64,000 nt of DNA from Effusibacillus consociatus (GTDB taxonomy: Bacteria > Bacillota > Bacilli > Tumebacillales > Effusibacillaceae), in assembly GCF_042652925.1 (NCBI RefSeq), contig NZ_JBHSHC010000119.1:49981-113980 (forward strand), written 5' to 3'. This document shows, piece after piece, positions 42,364-51,311 of this stretch (positions within the stretch are counted from its first letter, which is position 1; each line of letters begins with the position of its first letter). The notes beneath the pieces were generated by a model. The model worked only from the letters and a program-made list of their open reading frames with translations, did not search any database and was not told the DNA's origin. The position numbers and the translations under genes are program-made.

Positions 42364-42855
42364 ATGAGCAGGGATTTGACACATTTTAACGAACAAGGAC
42401 GTGCCCATATGGTTGACGTCACAGATAAACAGGTTTCCCAGCGTACTGCGACCGCGTACGCAAGGATTTTGATGGAACCTCAGACACTTACCCGGATTCG
42501 GGAAGGGAAGATGGCAAAAGGGGATGTGCTGGGAGTTGCTCAGGTGGCCGGCATTATGGCTGCGAAGAAAACCTCTGACATTATCCCGATGTGCCATCCT
42601 TTACCGCTGACGAAAATCGATATCCGATTTGAAGAACATCCTGAAGTCAATGCGCTTGATATCTATGGGACGGCAAAGGTATCCGGAGTAACCGGGGTCG
42701 AAATGGAGGCTTTAACGGCTGTTTCGGTGGCTGCCCTAACTGTCTACGACATGTGCAAGGCGATTGATAAAGGAATGGTCATTACCACCGTTTGCCTGCT
42801 GGAGAAAACAGGCGGCAAAAGCGGAGATTTTGTGCGTGGCGGAGGCAGTATATGA
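42364..42855 (+). CDS. moaC: Cyclic pyranopterin monophosphate synthase MoaC
   Basis: MoaC converts the MoaA product to cyclic pyranopterin monophosphate. The 163-aa protein has the family blocks MVDVTDKQVSQRTATA, IPMCHPLPLTKIDI, TGVEMEALTAVSVAALTVYDMCKA and the final KTGGKSGDF. GGAGAG lies before the ATG. Its stop overlaps the start of the following lipoprotein gene (ATGATGATG), suggesting coupling. Confidence 0.95.
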   Translation: MSRDLTHFNEQGRAHMVDVTDKQVSQRTATAYARILMEPQTLTRIREGKMAKGDVLGVAQVAGIMAAKKTSDIIPMCHPLPLTKIDIRFEEHPEVNALDIYGTAKVSGVTGVEMEALTAVSVAALTVYDMCKAIDKGMVITTVCLLEKTGGKSGDFVRGGGSI

Positions 42856-43388
42856 TGATGAAATTGCGGCTTTTCATAGCCGTTTTTCTTTTTCTGGGAA
42901 CTTTGACTTCCGCAGGATGTTCCTCGGAACAACAACTGAAGACAGGGCAATTTCCTGATCGTCTTGAACATATGGAACAGATGACAAAGGGATTTATCCC
43001 TCGTGTCCCGGGCTCTGGGGGAGAACAGAAGGGATATCAATTCTCTGCAGTTACGGATCAGAACCGGATGAATCAGGTAATGGAGCGAATTTGGGATAAC
43101 TCCCAGTCTTTGGGGCCCAAATATGACCCGAAAGAATTTGACTTTGCAAAATACGATTACATTATCGTATCCAGCAAACCAAAAAGCAGCAGTGTGAAGA
43201 TTCGATTGAAGTCCGCTTTACAAACCCCCGATGGGACGCTGCGGATTGCAATTCAGGAAATTCGTCCGGATATGCAAACCGATGACTTCGATAGAGAGAT
43301 TCAGATCTACAGAATTTTGAAGACTTATAATATCAAGAACGCAGAACTTGCAAATATTGAAACGATAAAGCCAAATGCAACGCATTAA
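42852..43388 (+). CDS. Putative lipoprotein downstream of moaC
   Basis: The 178-aa product has a lipoprotein signal (LRLFIAVFLFLGTLTSAGC, lipobox TSAGC). A roughly 150-residue domain with alternating strands follows (KYDYIIVSSKPKSSSVKIRL, LRIAIQEIRPDMQT). Three tandem ATG codons (42852, 42855, 42858) follow GGAGG; the first overlaps the moaC stop. It may be coexpressed with moaC, but nothing ties it to molybdenum. Family unknown. Confidence 0.75.
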   Translation: MMMKLRLFIAVFLFLGTLTSAGCSSEQQLKTGQFPDRLEHMEQMTKGFIPRVPGSGGEQKGYQFSAVTDQNRMNQVMERIWDNSQSLGPKYDPKEFDFAKYDYIIVSSKPKSSSVKIRLKSALQTPDGTLRIAIQEIRPDMQTDDFDREIQIYRILKTYNIKNAELANIETIKPNATH

Positions 43389-43449
43389 CTGTTCCAAGAG
43401 TTCAAGATTCATGTAGTGGAACAGAATTTACATTTGTCTATTTATTTAC

Positions 43450-43494
43450 GAAACAAATGGCCTGCTCTGTTCTTTGGAGAGCGGGCCATTTGTT
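43450..43494. terminator. Large hairpin between convergent genes
   Basis: AACAAATGGCC-(T)-GCTCT pairs with AGAGC-(GG)-GCCATTTGTT. It can end the lipoprotein transcript and, on the other strand, the small gene at 43509. The T runs are short on both sides. Confidence 0.5.
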
Positions 43495-43508
43495 CGCTTC
43501 AGATTAAT

Positions 43509-43670
43509 TTAATCTTTTACATTCTCATCTGTCACATCGACAAGCTCACCTCTGAGCACCGGGGCAGCGTTCGCTATATTTTGCGGCACTACACCCCCGC
43601 CCTCATTTTCCATCCGGTCCTTTTCTTCTTTTATATCGTTCTCTCCTGCATAATGCACATCATCATACAT
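43509..43670 (-). CDS. Hypothetical 53-aa acidic protein
   Basis: A minus-strand frame begins ATG at 43670, with the excellent SD AGGGAGGG shortly upstream, and ends TAA at 43509. The product reads MYDDVHYAGENDIKEEKDRM then ENEGGGVVPQNIANAAPVL and RGELVDVTDENVKD. It is acidic and looks partly disordered. It occupies an otherwise empty 400-bp gap and faces a shared terminator hairpin. Family unknown. The overlapping plus-strand frame lacks an SD and has odd composition, so I prefer this one. Confidence 0.6.
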   Translation of the reverse strand: MYDDVHYAGENDIKEEKDRMENEGGGVVPQNIANAAPVLRGELVDVTDENVKD

Positions 43671-43788
43671 GATGGTACCCTCCCTGATGCTGGAATTCCT
43701 AATTAAATTGCCCTAAAGCGAATAAGATATGTATCTGGAAATCCATACTAATTCCAAAGAATAAAAATCCAAAAACAGGAAGGGCAGG

Positions 43789-44970
43789 ATGGGGATGGCG
43801 ATTCTCCCTCAGCGAGTACGAATCGAGCAGGTTCGGACAGCCGGACTTGTACGTTGTGACCCAAAAACCAAACATTTGATTCCACGGCTCCAACACGGTG
43901 AAATCGCAATACTGGCCCATGAGGATCTGGATGAAATTGCGGCCAAAGGACTGATTGAAACTCGAGTGGCTGCAGTTGTCAATACTCGTTGTTCGATGAC
44001 GGGGCGCTACCCAAACCGCGGCCCGTTACTTTTGCTGCAAGCGGGAATCCCTTTGCTCGATCTGGAGGAAGGGGAGCCTGACGATGGAGAGCCAAGCCTG
44101 TTTGAAGTGGTGCACGACGGAGACTTTATGACCATCATCGATGGTTCCCTGTACGTTCGGGACCGGTTTGTGGGACAGGCTCAAGTTTTGACAAAATCCG
44201 AGATTGGGAAGCGGATGGCATTTGCCCAGACCAACTCGTCGACTGAACTGCACAGATTTTTGGATAATACGCTGCAGTACGCAAGTCTTGAGAAAGATTT
44301 TTTTCTGGGAGCCCTGCCCTCTCTCAACCTGCGGACAAAAATCCAGGGAAAGCATGTATTGGTTGTGGTTCGAGGCAGAACTTATCGAGAAGACCTGCAG
44401 GCGATTTTTCATTATATCAGGGAGCAAAAACCGGTATTAATCGGTGTGGACGGGGGAGCGGATGCGCTTTTGCAAGCCGGATTTCGTCCCGATGCAATTG
44501 TCGGAGATATGGATTCGGTGACCGACTCAGCTTTGACATGCGGGGCGGAGCTGATTGTTCACGCTTACACTGACGGCAGTGCTCCCGGGCTGAAACGGGT
44601 CCAGAGACTCGGGGTAAAAGCTCACAAATATCCTGCGCCCGGAACCAGTGAAGACATTGCCATGTTAATCGCCCATGAGTTGGGGGCGGAGTTGATTGTG
44701 GCTGTTGGTACACATACGAACATGGTCGACTTTCTCGAGAAGGGCCGCAAAGGGATGTCCAGTACCTTATTAACGAGAATGCGTGTGGGTCCCAAACTGG
44801 TAGACGCCAAGGGGGTCAGCCAACTGTATCAAACCCGCGTATCCTGGAAAGCATTGCTGGTGGTGGTACTGGCTACCTTGATTCCTGTAACGATGCTTGC
44901 ATCCGTGAATCCGGTGGTTCGAAATATTCTCCGGATTCTGTATTGGAAGATGAAACTGATCTTTACATAA
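43789..44970 (+). CDS. steA: SteA-like protein (putative cytokinetic ring protein)
   Basis: The 393-aa protein has a thiamin-pyrophosphokinase-like catalytic-fold region (PVLIGVDGGADALLQAGFRPDAIVGDMDSVTD, APGTSEDIAMLIAHELGAE) and one C-terminal membrane helix (ALLVVVLATLIPVTMLA). This is the SteA plan; in Corynebacterium SteA and SteB work together in cell-wall and division functions. AGGAAGG precedes ATG 43789. It heads a tight four-gene operon with steB and two envelope glycosyltransferases. Confidence 0.82.
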   Translation: MGMAILPQRVRIEQVRTAGLVRCDPKTKHLIPRLQHGEIAILAHEDLDEIAAKGLIETRVAAVVNTRCSMTGRYPNRGPLLLLQAGIPLLDLEEGEPDDGEPSLFEVVHDGDFMTIIDGSLYVRDRFVGQAQVLTKSEIGKRMAFAQTNSSTELHRFLDNTLQYASLEKDFFLGALPSLNLRTKIQGKHVLVVVRGRTYREDLQAIFHYIREQKPVLIGVDGGADALLQAGFRPDAIVGDMDSVTDSALTCGAELIVHAYTDGSAPGLKRVQRLGVKAHKYPAPGTSEDIAMLIAHELGAELIVAVGTHTNMVDFLEKGRKGMSSTLLTRMRVGPKLVDAKGVSQLYQTRVSWKALLVVVLATLIPVTMLASVNPVVRNILRILYWKMKLIFT

Positions 44971-44983
44971 AGGGGGTGGCCGG

Positions 44984-45892
44984 ATGTTTGGATTCCGCTA
45001 TCACCTGGTCACGATTATCGCGATTTTTATGGCATTGGGAATTGGGATACTGCTTGGCGGATCGATTGATCAAGATCTGTTTCCAAAAGAACAGGTCGCA
45101 CTTTTTAACCGGCTGGAAGAAAAATATAACGCCTCGCGGGCAGAGAACACCAAGTGGAGCCGAAAGGTCTCAGAGCTCAATCGGCAAACGAGCCAGTTGG
45201 ATCAGGCCCTCCAACAGTTGGGCAATCTTTACGTCAGAAATAAGCTTGCCGGAAAGAAGATTGTCTTGGTTCAGTTTGAAAAAGGGGACTCCGCCAAAGT
45301 GTTCGATTGGCTGCAGAGTGCGGGAGCCCAGATCCAGGCCACGGTGAAGGTCAGGGACACGGAAGCATTTCTGGGCACTTCCGCACTGCCTGTGCTGGCT
45401 CAAGGACTCGGAACTTCGGGAGAAACCAGCGAAGCGACACTGTTTTCCCTCTCCGCCAAGTCTTTGGCAGCAAGCATTACCGGCGCAACGTCGGCCAGTT
45501 GGCCGGAGTTTCTGAAAAACAAAGGGTGGATTGACATTCAAGGACATCTGGGTACCCGTCCCGATGTGGTGATTGTACTCGGGGGAGTCAATAAGAATAC
45601 ACAATCAAGATTGCAATGGTTTGATTCCCCGTTTCTAAAAGAAATTCGCAAGCAGAACATAAGAGTTGTCGGGACGGAACGATCCGATTCGGAATCCAGC
45701 ATTGTTCCGGTCTACCGCAACTTGGGTGTCCCGACAGTTGACAATTTGGATCAGGCAAGCGGTCTGCTTTCCCTGGTTGAACTGATCAACGGAAGAGAAG
45801 GGAACTATGGAATCAAGCAGCATTCGGTATCCTTGATTCCCCAATTGGGCAGCCCGACAGCAGGAGGGTCCTTGGAGGTGCAGCAGCCGTGA
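44984..45892 (+). CDS. steB: SteB/MctB-like membrane protein
   Basis: The 302-aa protein has an N-terminal helix (FRYHLVTIIAIFMALGIGILLGG), a coiled coil (EKYNASRAENTKWSRKVSELNRQTSQLDQ) and an outer alpha/beta domain. Databases often call this family copper transporter (MctB); a copper role is not evident here. AAAGGGGGTGG lies before the ATG. The gene follows steA by 13 bp and overlaps the next gene by 4 bp. Confidence 0.8.
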   Translation: MFGFRYHLVTIIAIFMALGIGILLGGSIDQDLFPKEQVALFNRLEEKYNASRAENTKWSRKVSELNRQTSQLDQALQQLGNLYVRNKLAGKKIVLVQFEKGDSAKVFDWLQSAGAQIQATVKVRDTEAFLGTSALPVLAQGLGTSGETSEATLFSLSAKSLAASITGATSASWPEFLKNKGWIDIQGHLGTRPDVVIVLGGVNKNTQSRLQWFDSPFLKEIRKQNIRVVGTERSDSESSIVPVYRNLGVPTVDNLDQASGLLSLVELINGREGNYGIKQHSVSLIPQLGSPTAGGSLEVQQP

Positions 45893-46596
45893 CAGTAGGA
45901 GTGATTATCCCAGCCTTAAACGAAGCGGGGCGAATTGGGAAAACGGTACAGGCGATTCGATCACTGCCGGAAGTAAGTCAGATTCTGGTGGTGGATGACG
46001 GTTCGACAGATGAAACAGTTTCGGAAGCGCTTCGTGCAGGTGCCCGGGTCGTATGGCACAAGGAAAATTATGGAAAAGGACAAGCGCTGCGGACCGGATT
46101 GCAGTCCATGAAAAGTGAAATCATTGCGTTTGTTGATGCCGACATTGGAGAGTATGCAGACGAATTGCGCAAGTTAATCGCTCCTGTGCGAGAAGGACAA
46201 ACAGACATGACGATCGCAGTATTCCCTGCTGTTGAGGGGAAACAAGGTTTGGGGATTGTAAAAGGTCTGGCAAAATGGGGGATTCGGCGGTTGACCGGGT
46301 TCTCCACAGCAGCTCCTTTATCGGGACAGCGTGTGCTTCGCAAGGAATTGATTTCATATCTGCACCTCGCGGATGGATACGGTGCAGAAGTTGCCATGAC
46401 GATTGATGCGCTGCGGGCCGGCTATCGGGTGTTGGAGGTTCCGGTCGCCATGCACAATCGTGAGTATGGGAGGACGCTGCGAGGTTTCCTGCACAGAGGG
46501 AAGCAATTTTTGCATGTAGTGAGAGCTCTTCTTGAACGGTGGAAGGATTCGACTGAACTTCCCCGCCCGGAAGATTCAACATCCAGTTGGAGGTAA
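45889..46596 (+). CDS. Family 2 glycosyltransferase
   Basis: The 235-aa GT-A enzyme has VGVIIPALNEAGRIGKTVQAI at the start, ILVVDDGSTDETV, the DxD-type metal site IAFVDADIGEYADEL, and GYGAEVAMTIDALRAGYRV. It probably adds a sugar to a polyprenyl-linked or other envelope acceptor. GTG 45889 overlaps the steB stop, with GGAGG upstream. No membrane segment is clear. Confidence 0.85.
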   Translation: MTVGVIIPALNEAGRIGKTVQAIRSLPEVSQILVVDDGSTDETVSEALRAGARVVWHKENYGKGQALRTGLQSMKSEIIAFVDADIGEYADELRKLIAPVREGQTDMTIAVFPAVEGKQGLGIVKGLAKWGIRRLTGFSTAAPLSGQRVLRKELISYLHLADGYGAEVAMTIDALRAGYRVLEVPVAMHNREYGRTLRGFLHRGKQFLHVVRALLERWKDSTELPRPEDSTSSWR

Positions 46597-46600
46597 AGGA

Positions 46601-47488
46601 ATGGGGGGGATGCAAACGAATTTGGCAGGATTCATTCTCTCGGCAGCAGGCTGCCTCTTATGTGCGGGAATGACGCGTATGCTGATTCCCTCTTTTTGCG
46701 AGATGGCCCGAACTGCAAATTGGGTTCGCCCCAACTATAAAGGCGATTTGATTCCGGTTGGTGTGGGAGCCGTCATGCTGCTGGCGTTCGTGGCGGTTGG
46801 TGTGCTGATGCTGGCTGCTGAGAAGTTTGTTCAACTTGACACTCGCATGCCGGAGATTCTCCTCCTGGCATTCGGGATGTCGTTTCTGGGACTGTTGGAC
46901 GACACTCTTGGATCGCGGGACATCGGTGGTTTTAAAGGGCATGTGCGAAAATTGAGCAGAGAAGGCGAACTTACTACAGGTTTCTTGAAGGCCGCGGGTG
47001 GGATTTTGCTGGCATTTGGCACTGTCATTGCCGGAATTCCCGGTGATAAGTTTGCTATGGCTGCTGTACCCTGGCTCTCCATTCTTGCTGATACGCTGAT
47101 TATTGCGCTGATGGCAAATTGGATCAACCTGCTGGATGTCCGTCCCGGAAGGGCATTAAAAGGGGGATTGCTAAAAATCCTTATTTTATTGCCGTTTGTG
47201 AGTCCTGGGTTGTCCGTATCTTTAATGATGGCAGCGGGCGTGGTGGTTGCCTACTTTCCGGCGGACCTCCGTGCAAAGGCGATGATGGGGGATGTCGGGG
47301 CCAATTTTATCGGTGCGGTATTGGGGTACCTGATTGCTCAGACATTTGATCTTGGTGTGAAAGCCATATTGCTTTTGCTCTTGGCCGGACTGCATTTCTA
47401 TACGGAATCCCGTTCGCTGTCAAAGGTAATTGAGAAGAATAAGTGGCTTTCCTGGGTGGATCATTGGGGGAGAGAAGAGGCGCGTTAA
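46601..47488 (+). CDS. MraY-like polyprenyl-phosphate sugar-phosphate transferase (family 4)
   Basis: The 295-aa integral membrane protein has about nine helices and the family acidic motifs LGLLDDTLGSRD, ANWINLLDVRPGRALKG and GDVGANFIGAVLGY. These belong to MraY/WecA-type enzymes that load a sugar phosphate onto undecaprenyl phosphate, yet the spacing differs from true MraY. ATG 46601 follows TTGGAGG by 7 nt. Next to a family 2 glycosyltransferase, it suggests a dedicated polymer made together with SteA/SteB. Confidence 0.82.
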   Translation: MGGMQTNLAGFILSAAGCLLCAGMTRMLIPSFCEMARTANWVRPNYKGDLIPVGVGAVMLLAFVAVGVLMLAAEKFVQLDTRMPEILLLAFGMSFLGLLDDTLGSRDIGGFKGHVRKLSREGELTTGFLKAAGGILLAFGTVIAGIPGDKFAMAAVPWLSILADTLIIALMANWINLLDVRPGRALKGGLLKILILLPFVSPGLSVSLMMAAGVVVAYFPADLRAKAMMGDVGANFIGAVLGYLIAQTFDLGVKAILLLLLAGLHFYTESRSLSKVIEKNKWLSWVDHWGREEAR

Positions 47489-47500
47489 AAAGACGCGCCT
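47478..47500. terminator. Hairpin at the stop of the MraY-like gene
   Basis: AGGCGCGT (47478-47485) pairs perfectly with ACGCGCCT (47493-47500), between two convergent genes. There is no T tract, so termination is uncertain. Confidence 0.35.
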
Positions 47501-47765
47501 ATTGCCGGTTGTTCTTCTCCTGCTCCTGCCGGATTTTCCAAGCGGGCTTTCGGATCAGGCCGCGCTTCTTGTCGCGATAATAAATAAATCCGCCGAGAAA
47601 AAAGAGTCCGCCTGCCATGAGAATGCTTCCGATCAGTATACGCCACCAGATCACTGACGATGGATCTGCGATATTTTCCATGACGGCGACTCGTATCATG
47701 TTGAGCCCGTACCCTGCCAGAAGAAAAATGGAAATCAATATGATCCATGAAAGTAAGCGAGCCAT
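47499..47765 (-). CDS. DUF2627 family membrane protein (YqzF-like)
   Basis: The 88-aa protein has two helices (LLSWIILISIFLLAGYGLNMI and RILIGSILMAGGLFFLGGFIYYR) and a basic tail, the plan of DUF2627. In B. subtilis yqzF lies directly beside bkdR, as here, in support of the assignment. The start at 47765 follows GATGAGGT; the frame extends to 47819 without support. Function unknown. Confidence 0.8.
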   Translation of the reverse strand: MARLLSWIILISIFLLAGYGLNMIRVAVMENIADPSSVIWWRILIGSILMAGGLFFLGGFIYYRDKKRGLIRKPAWKIRQEQEKNNRQ

Positions 47766-47893
47766 GGGAACCTCATCCTTTCTAACGCCTTCAATATACA
47801 TGATTGAATAGGCTTGCACAAGACAAAGTGGTAGAATGGAGTGTGAAGATTATTTCCTGCAAAAAACTTCAGAGATAAGACCGGGTGAGATGA

Positions 47894-49942
47894 ATGAAGC
47901 AAGTATTGCTGATCGGAGCCGGAAAAGGCGGCTCGTCTATTCTGCAGGCATTTACAGAAAGAGAGAAGATCCAGGTGATCGGGGTAGTGGATGTGGATGA
48001 TCAGGCTCCGGGCATTCAATTGGCCAAGCGGCTGGGAATCCCGACAGCCCAAGATTTTGAATCTTTTCTGACGGAAGACGTACACCTTGTGATTGAAGCA
48101 ACCGGCTCAGAAGAAGCATATCAAAAACTATCCGAACAAAAGTCGGAAGAAACAATCCTGATCCCGGGCGATATTGCACAGCTGATTATGGAGTTGATCG
48201 AGGATAAAGAAGAATTGATCCAGCGGCTGACGGAACAGCGTCATGAGTTGGCGGTGATTTTGAACTCCACCCATGACGGCATGATTGCGATCGATCAAAA
48301 CGGGATCATTCGATTGTTTAATGCAGCGGCGGAGCGAATAACCGGCATTCGTTCCCAGAATGCAATCGGCTATCCGGCCAAAGAGATTATTCCTAACACA
48401 CGTCTCCACCTGGTTCTAAGATCAGGACAGGCGGAGCTGAATCAACTGCAGTGGCTGGAAGATACCAGGATCATTACCAACCGGGTTCCGGTAACGGATG
48501 GGAACGGGAAAATTTTAGGTGCAGTCGCGGTTTTTCGGGATGTCACCGAAATACAGGATCTCGTCGAAGAGGTTTCCAACTTAAAGGAAATCCGATCCAT
48601 GCTCAGTGCAATCATTCATTCCACGCAGGACGCAATTTCCGTGGTTGATGAAAAAGGGTACGGAATCTTGATCAACCCCGCGTACACGCGTCTCACGGGA
48701 CTTACTGAAAAAGATGTGCTCGGTAAGCCTGCTACGGTGGACATAGCGGAAGGCGAGAGTATGCACATGCGTGTGCTTCAGACCGGACAGCCCGTAAAAG
48801 GAGCTCAGATGAAGGTCGGTCCGAACAGAAAAGAAGTGTTGGTGAATGTGGCGCCGCTTTTTGTGGAAGGGGAGTTGAAAGGCAGTGTGGGGGTGATACG
48901 GGATATCTCGGAGATCAAAAGGCTGTCGGAAGAGCTGGATGAAGCGAAGAAGTTGATTCGGAAATTGGAAGCCAAGTATACGTTTGACGATATTATCGGC
49001 ACTTCCGGCGAAATGCAGATGGCGATTGAACAGGCCAAAATTGCCGCACAAACACCAGCCACCGTGCTGCTAAGAGGGGAGTCCGGTACGGGAAAAGAAT
49101 TGTTTGCGCATGCGATTCACAGTGCGTCCGTTCGGCGCTATAACCAGTTTGTTCGGGTCAACTGCGCAGCGATCTCAGAGTCCCTGCTCGAAAGCGAGCT
49201 GTTCGGGTATGTGGAAGGTGCTTTTACCGGAGCGATGCGAGGGGGAAAGAAAGGGTTGTTTGAAGAGGCCTCCGGCGGAACCATTTTTCTGGATGAGATC
49301 GGAGAACTGTCGGTCAGCACACAGGCGAAAATATTACGGGTCCTGCAGGAAAAAGAAATTTTGCGTGTTGGATCATCCAAACCGATTCCTGTCGATGTAC
49401 GGGTAATCGCCGCCACCCATGTCAATTTGGAACAGGCGATCCGAAGCGGCCGGTTCCGTGAAGATCTCTACTATCGGCTCAATGTCCTGCCGATCGTAAT
49501 CCCTCCTCTGCGAGCGAGAAAAACCGACTTATTGCCTCTATTCCACAAGTTGATCCGTAAGTTTAACCAAGAGTACGGACGAAATGTAGAACGGATTTCG
49601 GACGGTGTAGTGGCAAAAATGATGGGCTACGATTGGCCCGGTAATGTTCGCGAACTTGAAAACGTAATGGGACGGGCGATTATCAATATGCGGTTCACTG
49701 AAACGGTTATCGAAGAACAGCATTTGCCGGAACTCCAGCAAAACCGCACACAGGAAATGAAAAAGGGGAACCCGGAAGCCGGCCAGCTCCTGAAAACCTT
49801 GGAGGACGTTGTATCCGAAGTGGAACGGAATCACATTTTGCGGGTGTTGGAAGCGAGTTCGGGAAATAAGACAAGAGCAGCTCAAATACTTGGAGTTTCA
49901 GTCCGTCATCTCTATAACAAGCTTGAGAAATACGGAATATGA
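47894..49942 (+). CDS. bkdR: Sigma-54 activator BkdR
   Basis: The 682-aa regulator starts with a Rossmann-like nucleotide-binding region (LLIGAGKGGSSILQAF, IPTAQDFESF, VHLVIEATGSEEAY, about 1-110). Two PAS domains follow (about 115-230 and 240-360), then the AAA+ domain with Walker A GESGTGKE near 395 and GAFTGA near 443 that contacts sigma-54. A Fis-type helix-turn-helix (NKTRAAQILGVSVRHLYNKLEKYG) ends the protein. It should bind the upstream palindromes and drive the bkd operon from its -24/-12 promoter. The signal is probably branched-chain amino acids or their keto acids. Confidence 0.93.
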   Translation: MKQVLLIGAGKGGSSILQAFTEREKIQVIGVVDVDDQAPGIQLAKRLGIPTAQDFESFLTEDVHLVIEATGSEEAYQKLSEQKSEETILIPGDIAQLIMELIEDKEELIQRLTEQRHELAVILNSTHDGMIAIDQNGIIRLFNAAAERITGIRSQNAIGYPAKEIIPNTRLHLVLRSGQAELNQLQWLEDTRIITNRVPVTDGNGKILGAVAVFRDVTEIQDLVEEVSNLKEIRSMLSAIIHSTQDAISVVDEKGYGILINPAYTRLTGLTEKDVLGKPATVDIAEGESMHMRVLQTGQPVKGAQMKVGPNRKEVLVNVAPLFVEGELKGSVGVIRDISEIKRLSEELDEAKKLIRKLEAKYTFDDIIGTSGEMQMAIEQAKIAAQTPATVLLRGESGTGKELFAHAIHSASVRRYNQFVRVNCAAISESLLESELFGYVEGAFTGAMRGGKKGLFEEASGGTIFLDEIGELSVSTQAKILRVLQEKEILRVGSSKPIPVDVRVIAATHVNLEQAIRSGRFREDLYYRLNVLPIVIPPLRARKTDLLPLFHKLIRKFNQEYGRNVERISDGVVAKMMGYDWPGNVRELENVMGRAIINMRFTETVIEEQHLPELQQNRTQEMKKGNPEAGQLLKTLEDVVSEVERNHILRVLEASSGNKTRAAQILGVSVRHLYNKLEKYGI

Positions 49943-49946
49943 AAAT

Positions 49947-49991
49947 TTGTTCACGAAATTTATTTCATGAATTGTGAACAAAAGTTCACAA
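49947..49991 (+). promoter_or_regulatory. Probable BkdR upstream activating sites
   Basis: TTGTTCAC at 49947-49954 pairs by symmetry with GTGAACAA, and TTGTGAACAAAAGTTCACAA (49972-49991) is a perfect 8-bp palindrome. The sites lie 50-95 bp upstream of the -24 element, an ordinary distance for an enhancer-binding protein. Confidence 0.7.
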
Positions 49992-50040
49992 TCTACCCGA
50001 TTTCAGTGGATTTTGTGGCTGAAATTGCTTTCAAAGAGTG

Positions 50041-50058
50041 TTGGCATAAACCTTGCAT
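50041..50058 (+). promoter_or_regulatory. Sigma-54 promoter of the bkd operon
   Basis: TTGGCATAAACCTTGCAT carries GG at 50043-50044 and GC at 50055-50056, exactly 10 nt apart, matching TGGCAY-N5-TTGCW. It implies a leader of about 125 nt before bcd. Confidence 0.9.
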
Positions 50059-50194
50059 AAGATGTATCTGTAGAGTATTCCAATTCGCTTTGCCTCTTTT
50101 CTCACATAAAGGAATATGATAAGGTGTAGCTATCAACACTTGATATTATTACCTGATCATAATTCCTCGAAATTTCTTTAAGGGGGACCCGTTA

Positions 50195-51286
50195 ATGAAA
50201 ATCTTCGAGTACATGCAGAAATACGATTACGAACAGCTGGTGTTTTGCCAAGACGAAGCTTCAGGTCTGAAAGCGATCATTGCGATTCATGACACAACGT
50301 TGGGACCGGCGCTTGGCGGATGCCGGATGTGGACATATGCAACTGAAGAAGACGCGATTGAAGATGCATTGCGTCTGGCCCGCGGAATGACCTATAAAAA
50401 CGCGGCAGCCGGATTAAACCTCGGGGGCGGCAAGACTGTCATCATTGGCAACCCGAGGACGGATAAGAGCGAAGCCCTTTTTCGTGCATTGGGACGTTAT
50501 GTGCAGAGTTTAAACGGACGATACTTTACTGCAGAAGACGTGGGAACAACGGTGCATGATATGGACATCATTCACCAGGAGACGAAGTTTGTCACCGGTG
50601 TGTCGGAAACATTCGGATCGTCGGGGAATCCCTCGCCCATGACTGCACTTGGCGTGTTCCGCGGGATAGAGGCAACAGCGAAGGAAGCATTTGGCTCGGA
50701 TTCGCTTGAAGGAAAGACCGTTGCGGTGCAGGGTGTCGGGAACGTCGGGTATTATCTCTGCAAGCATCTGCACGAGGCGGGCGCTAAATTGATTGTCACC
50801 GATATCAACGAAGAGAATTTAAACCGGGTGAAAAATGAGTTTGGTGCGCAAGTGGTAGCTCCAACCGACATTTTTGGAGTGGAATGCGATATTTTTGCAC
50901 CTTGCGCGTTGGGTGCCGTGATCAATGATGAGACGATTCCGCAATTGAAATGCAAAGTGGTGGCAGGATCTGCGAACAATCAGCTGAAAGAAGATAGACA
51001 TGGAGACAAATTGCAGGAACTTGGCATCTTGTACGCCCCGGATTATGTAATCAATGCGGGCGGCGTAATCAACGTGGCCGATGAATTGGAAGGATACAAT
51101 GCAGAGCGGGCTCGCAAGAAAGTCGAGAACATTTACAATATCCTGCTGAATGTTTATGAGATTGCAAAGGCGGAAGGAATTCCGACATACAAGGCTGCAG
51201 ATCGTCTCGCTGAACAGCGGATTGACACTCTGCGCCGTACAAGGAGCAATTTTCTGCTGAACGAACGGAGCCTTCACAGCAAGTAA
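50195..51286 (+). CDS. bcd: Leucine dehydrogenase
   Basis: Leucine dehydrogenase converts leucine, isoleucine and valine with NAD to their 2-keto acids and ammonia. The 363-aa protein has the glycine-rich active-site block GPALGGCRMWTYATEEDAIEDALRLARGMTYKNAAAGLNLGGGKTVI with the catalytic Lys, and the NAD motif VAVQGVGNVGYYLCKHLHEAG. AAGGGGGA precedes the ATG. It is the first gene of the sigma-54 operon. Confidence 0.96.
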   Translation: MKIFEYMQKYDYEQLVFCQDEASGLKAIIAIHDTTLGPALGGCRMWTYATEEDAIEDALRLARGMTYKNAAAGLNLGGGKTVIIGNPRTDKSEALFRALGRYVQSLNGRYFTAEDVGTTVHDMDIIHQETKFVTGVSETFGSSGNPSPMTALGVFRGIEATAKEAFGSDSLEGKTVAVQGVGNVGYYLCKHLHEAGAKLIVTDINEENLNRVKNEFGAQVVAPTDIFGVECDIFAPCALGAVINDETIPQLKCKVVAGSANNQLKEDRHGDKLQELGILYAPDYVINAGGVINVADELEGYNAERARKKVENIYNILLNVYEIAKAEGIPTYKAADRLAEQRIDTLRRTRSNFLLNERSLHSK

Positions 51287-51311
51287 TTTTGATTTCGAGC
51301 GGGAGGAACTT

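Noticed and set aside
43416..43706. 96-aa plus-strand frame in the gap before steA
   Set aside because: No SD, starts inside the shared hairpin region, and overlaps a minus-strand frame with an excellent SD.
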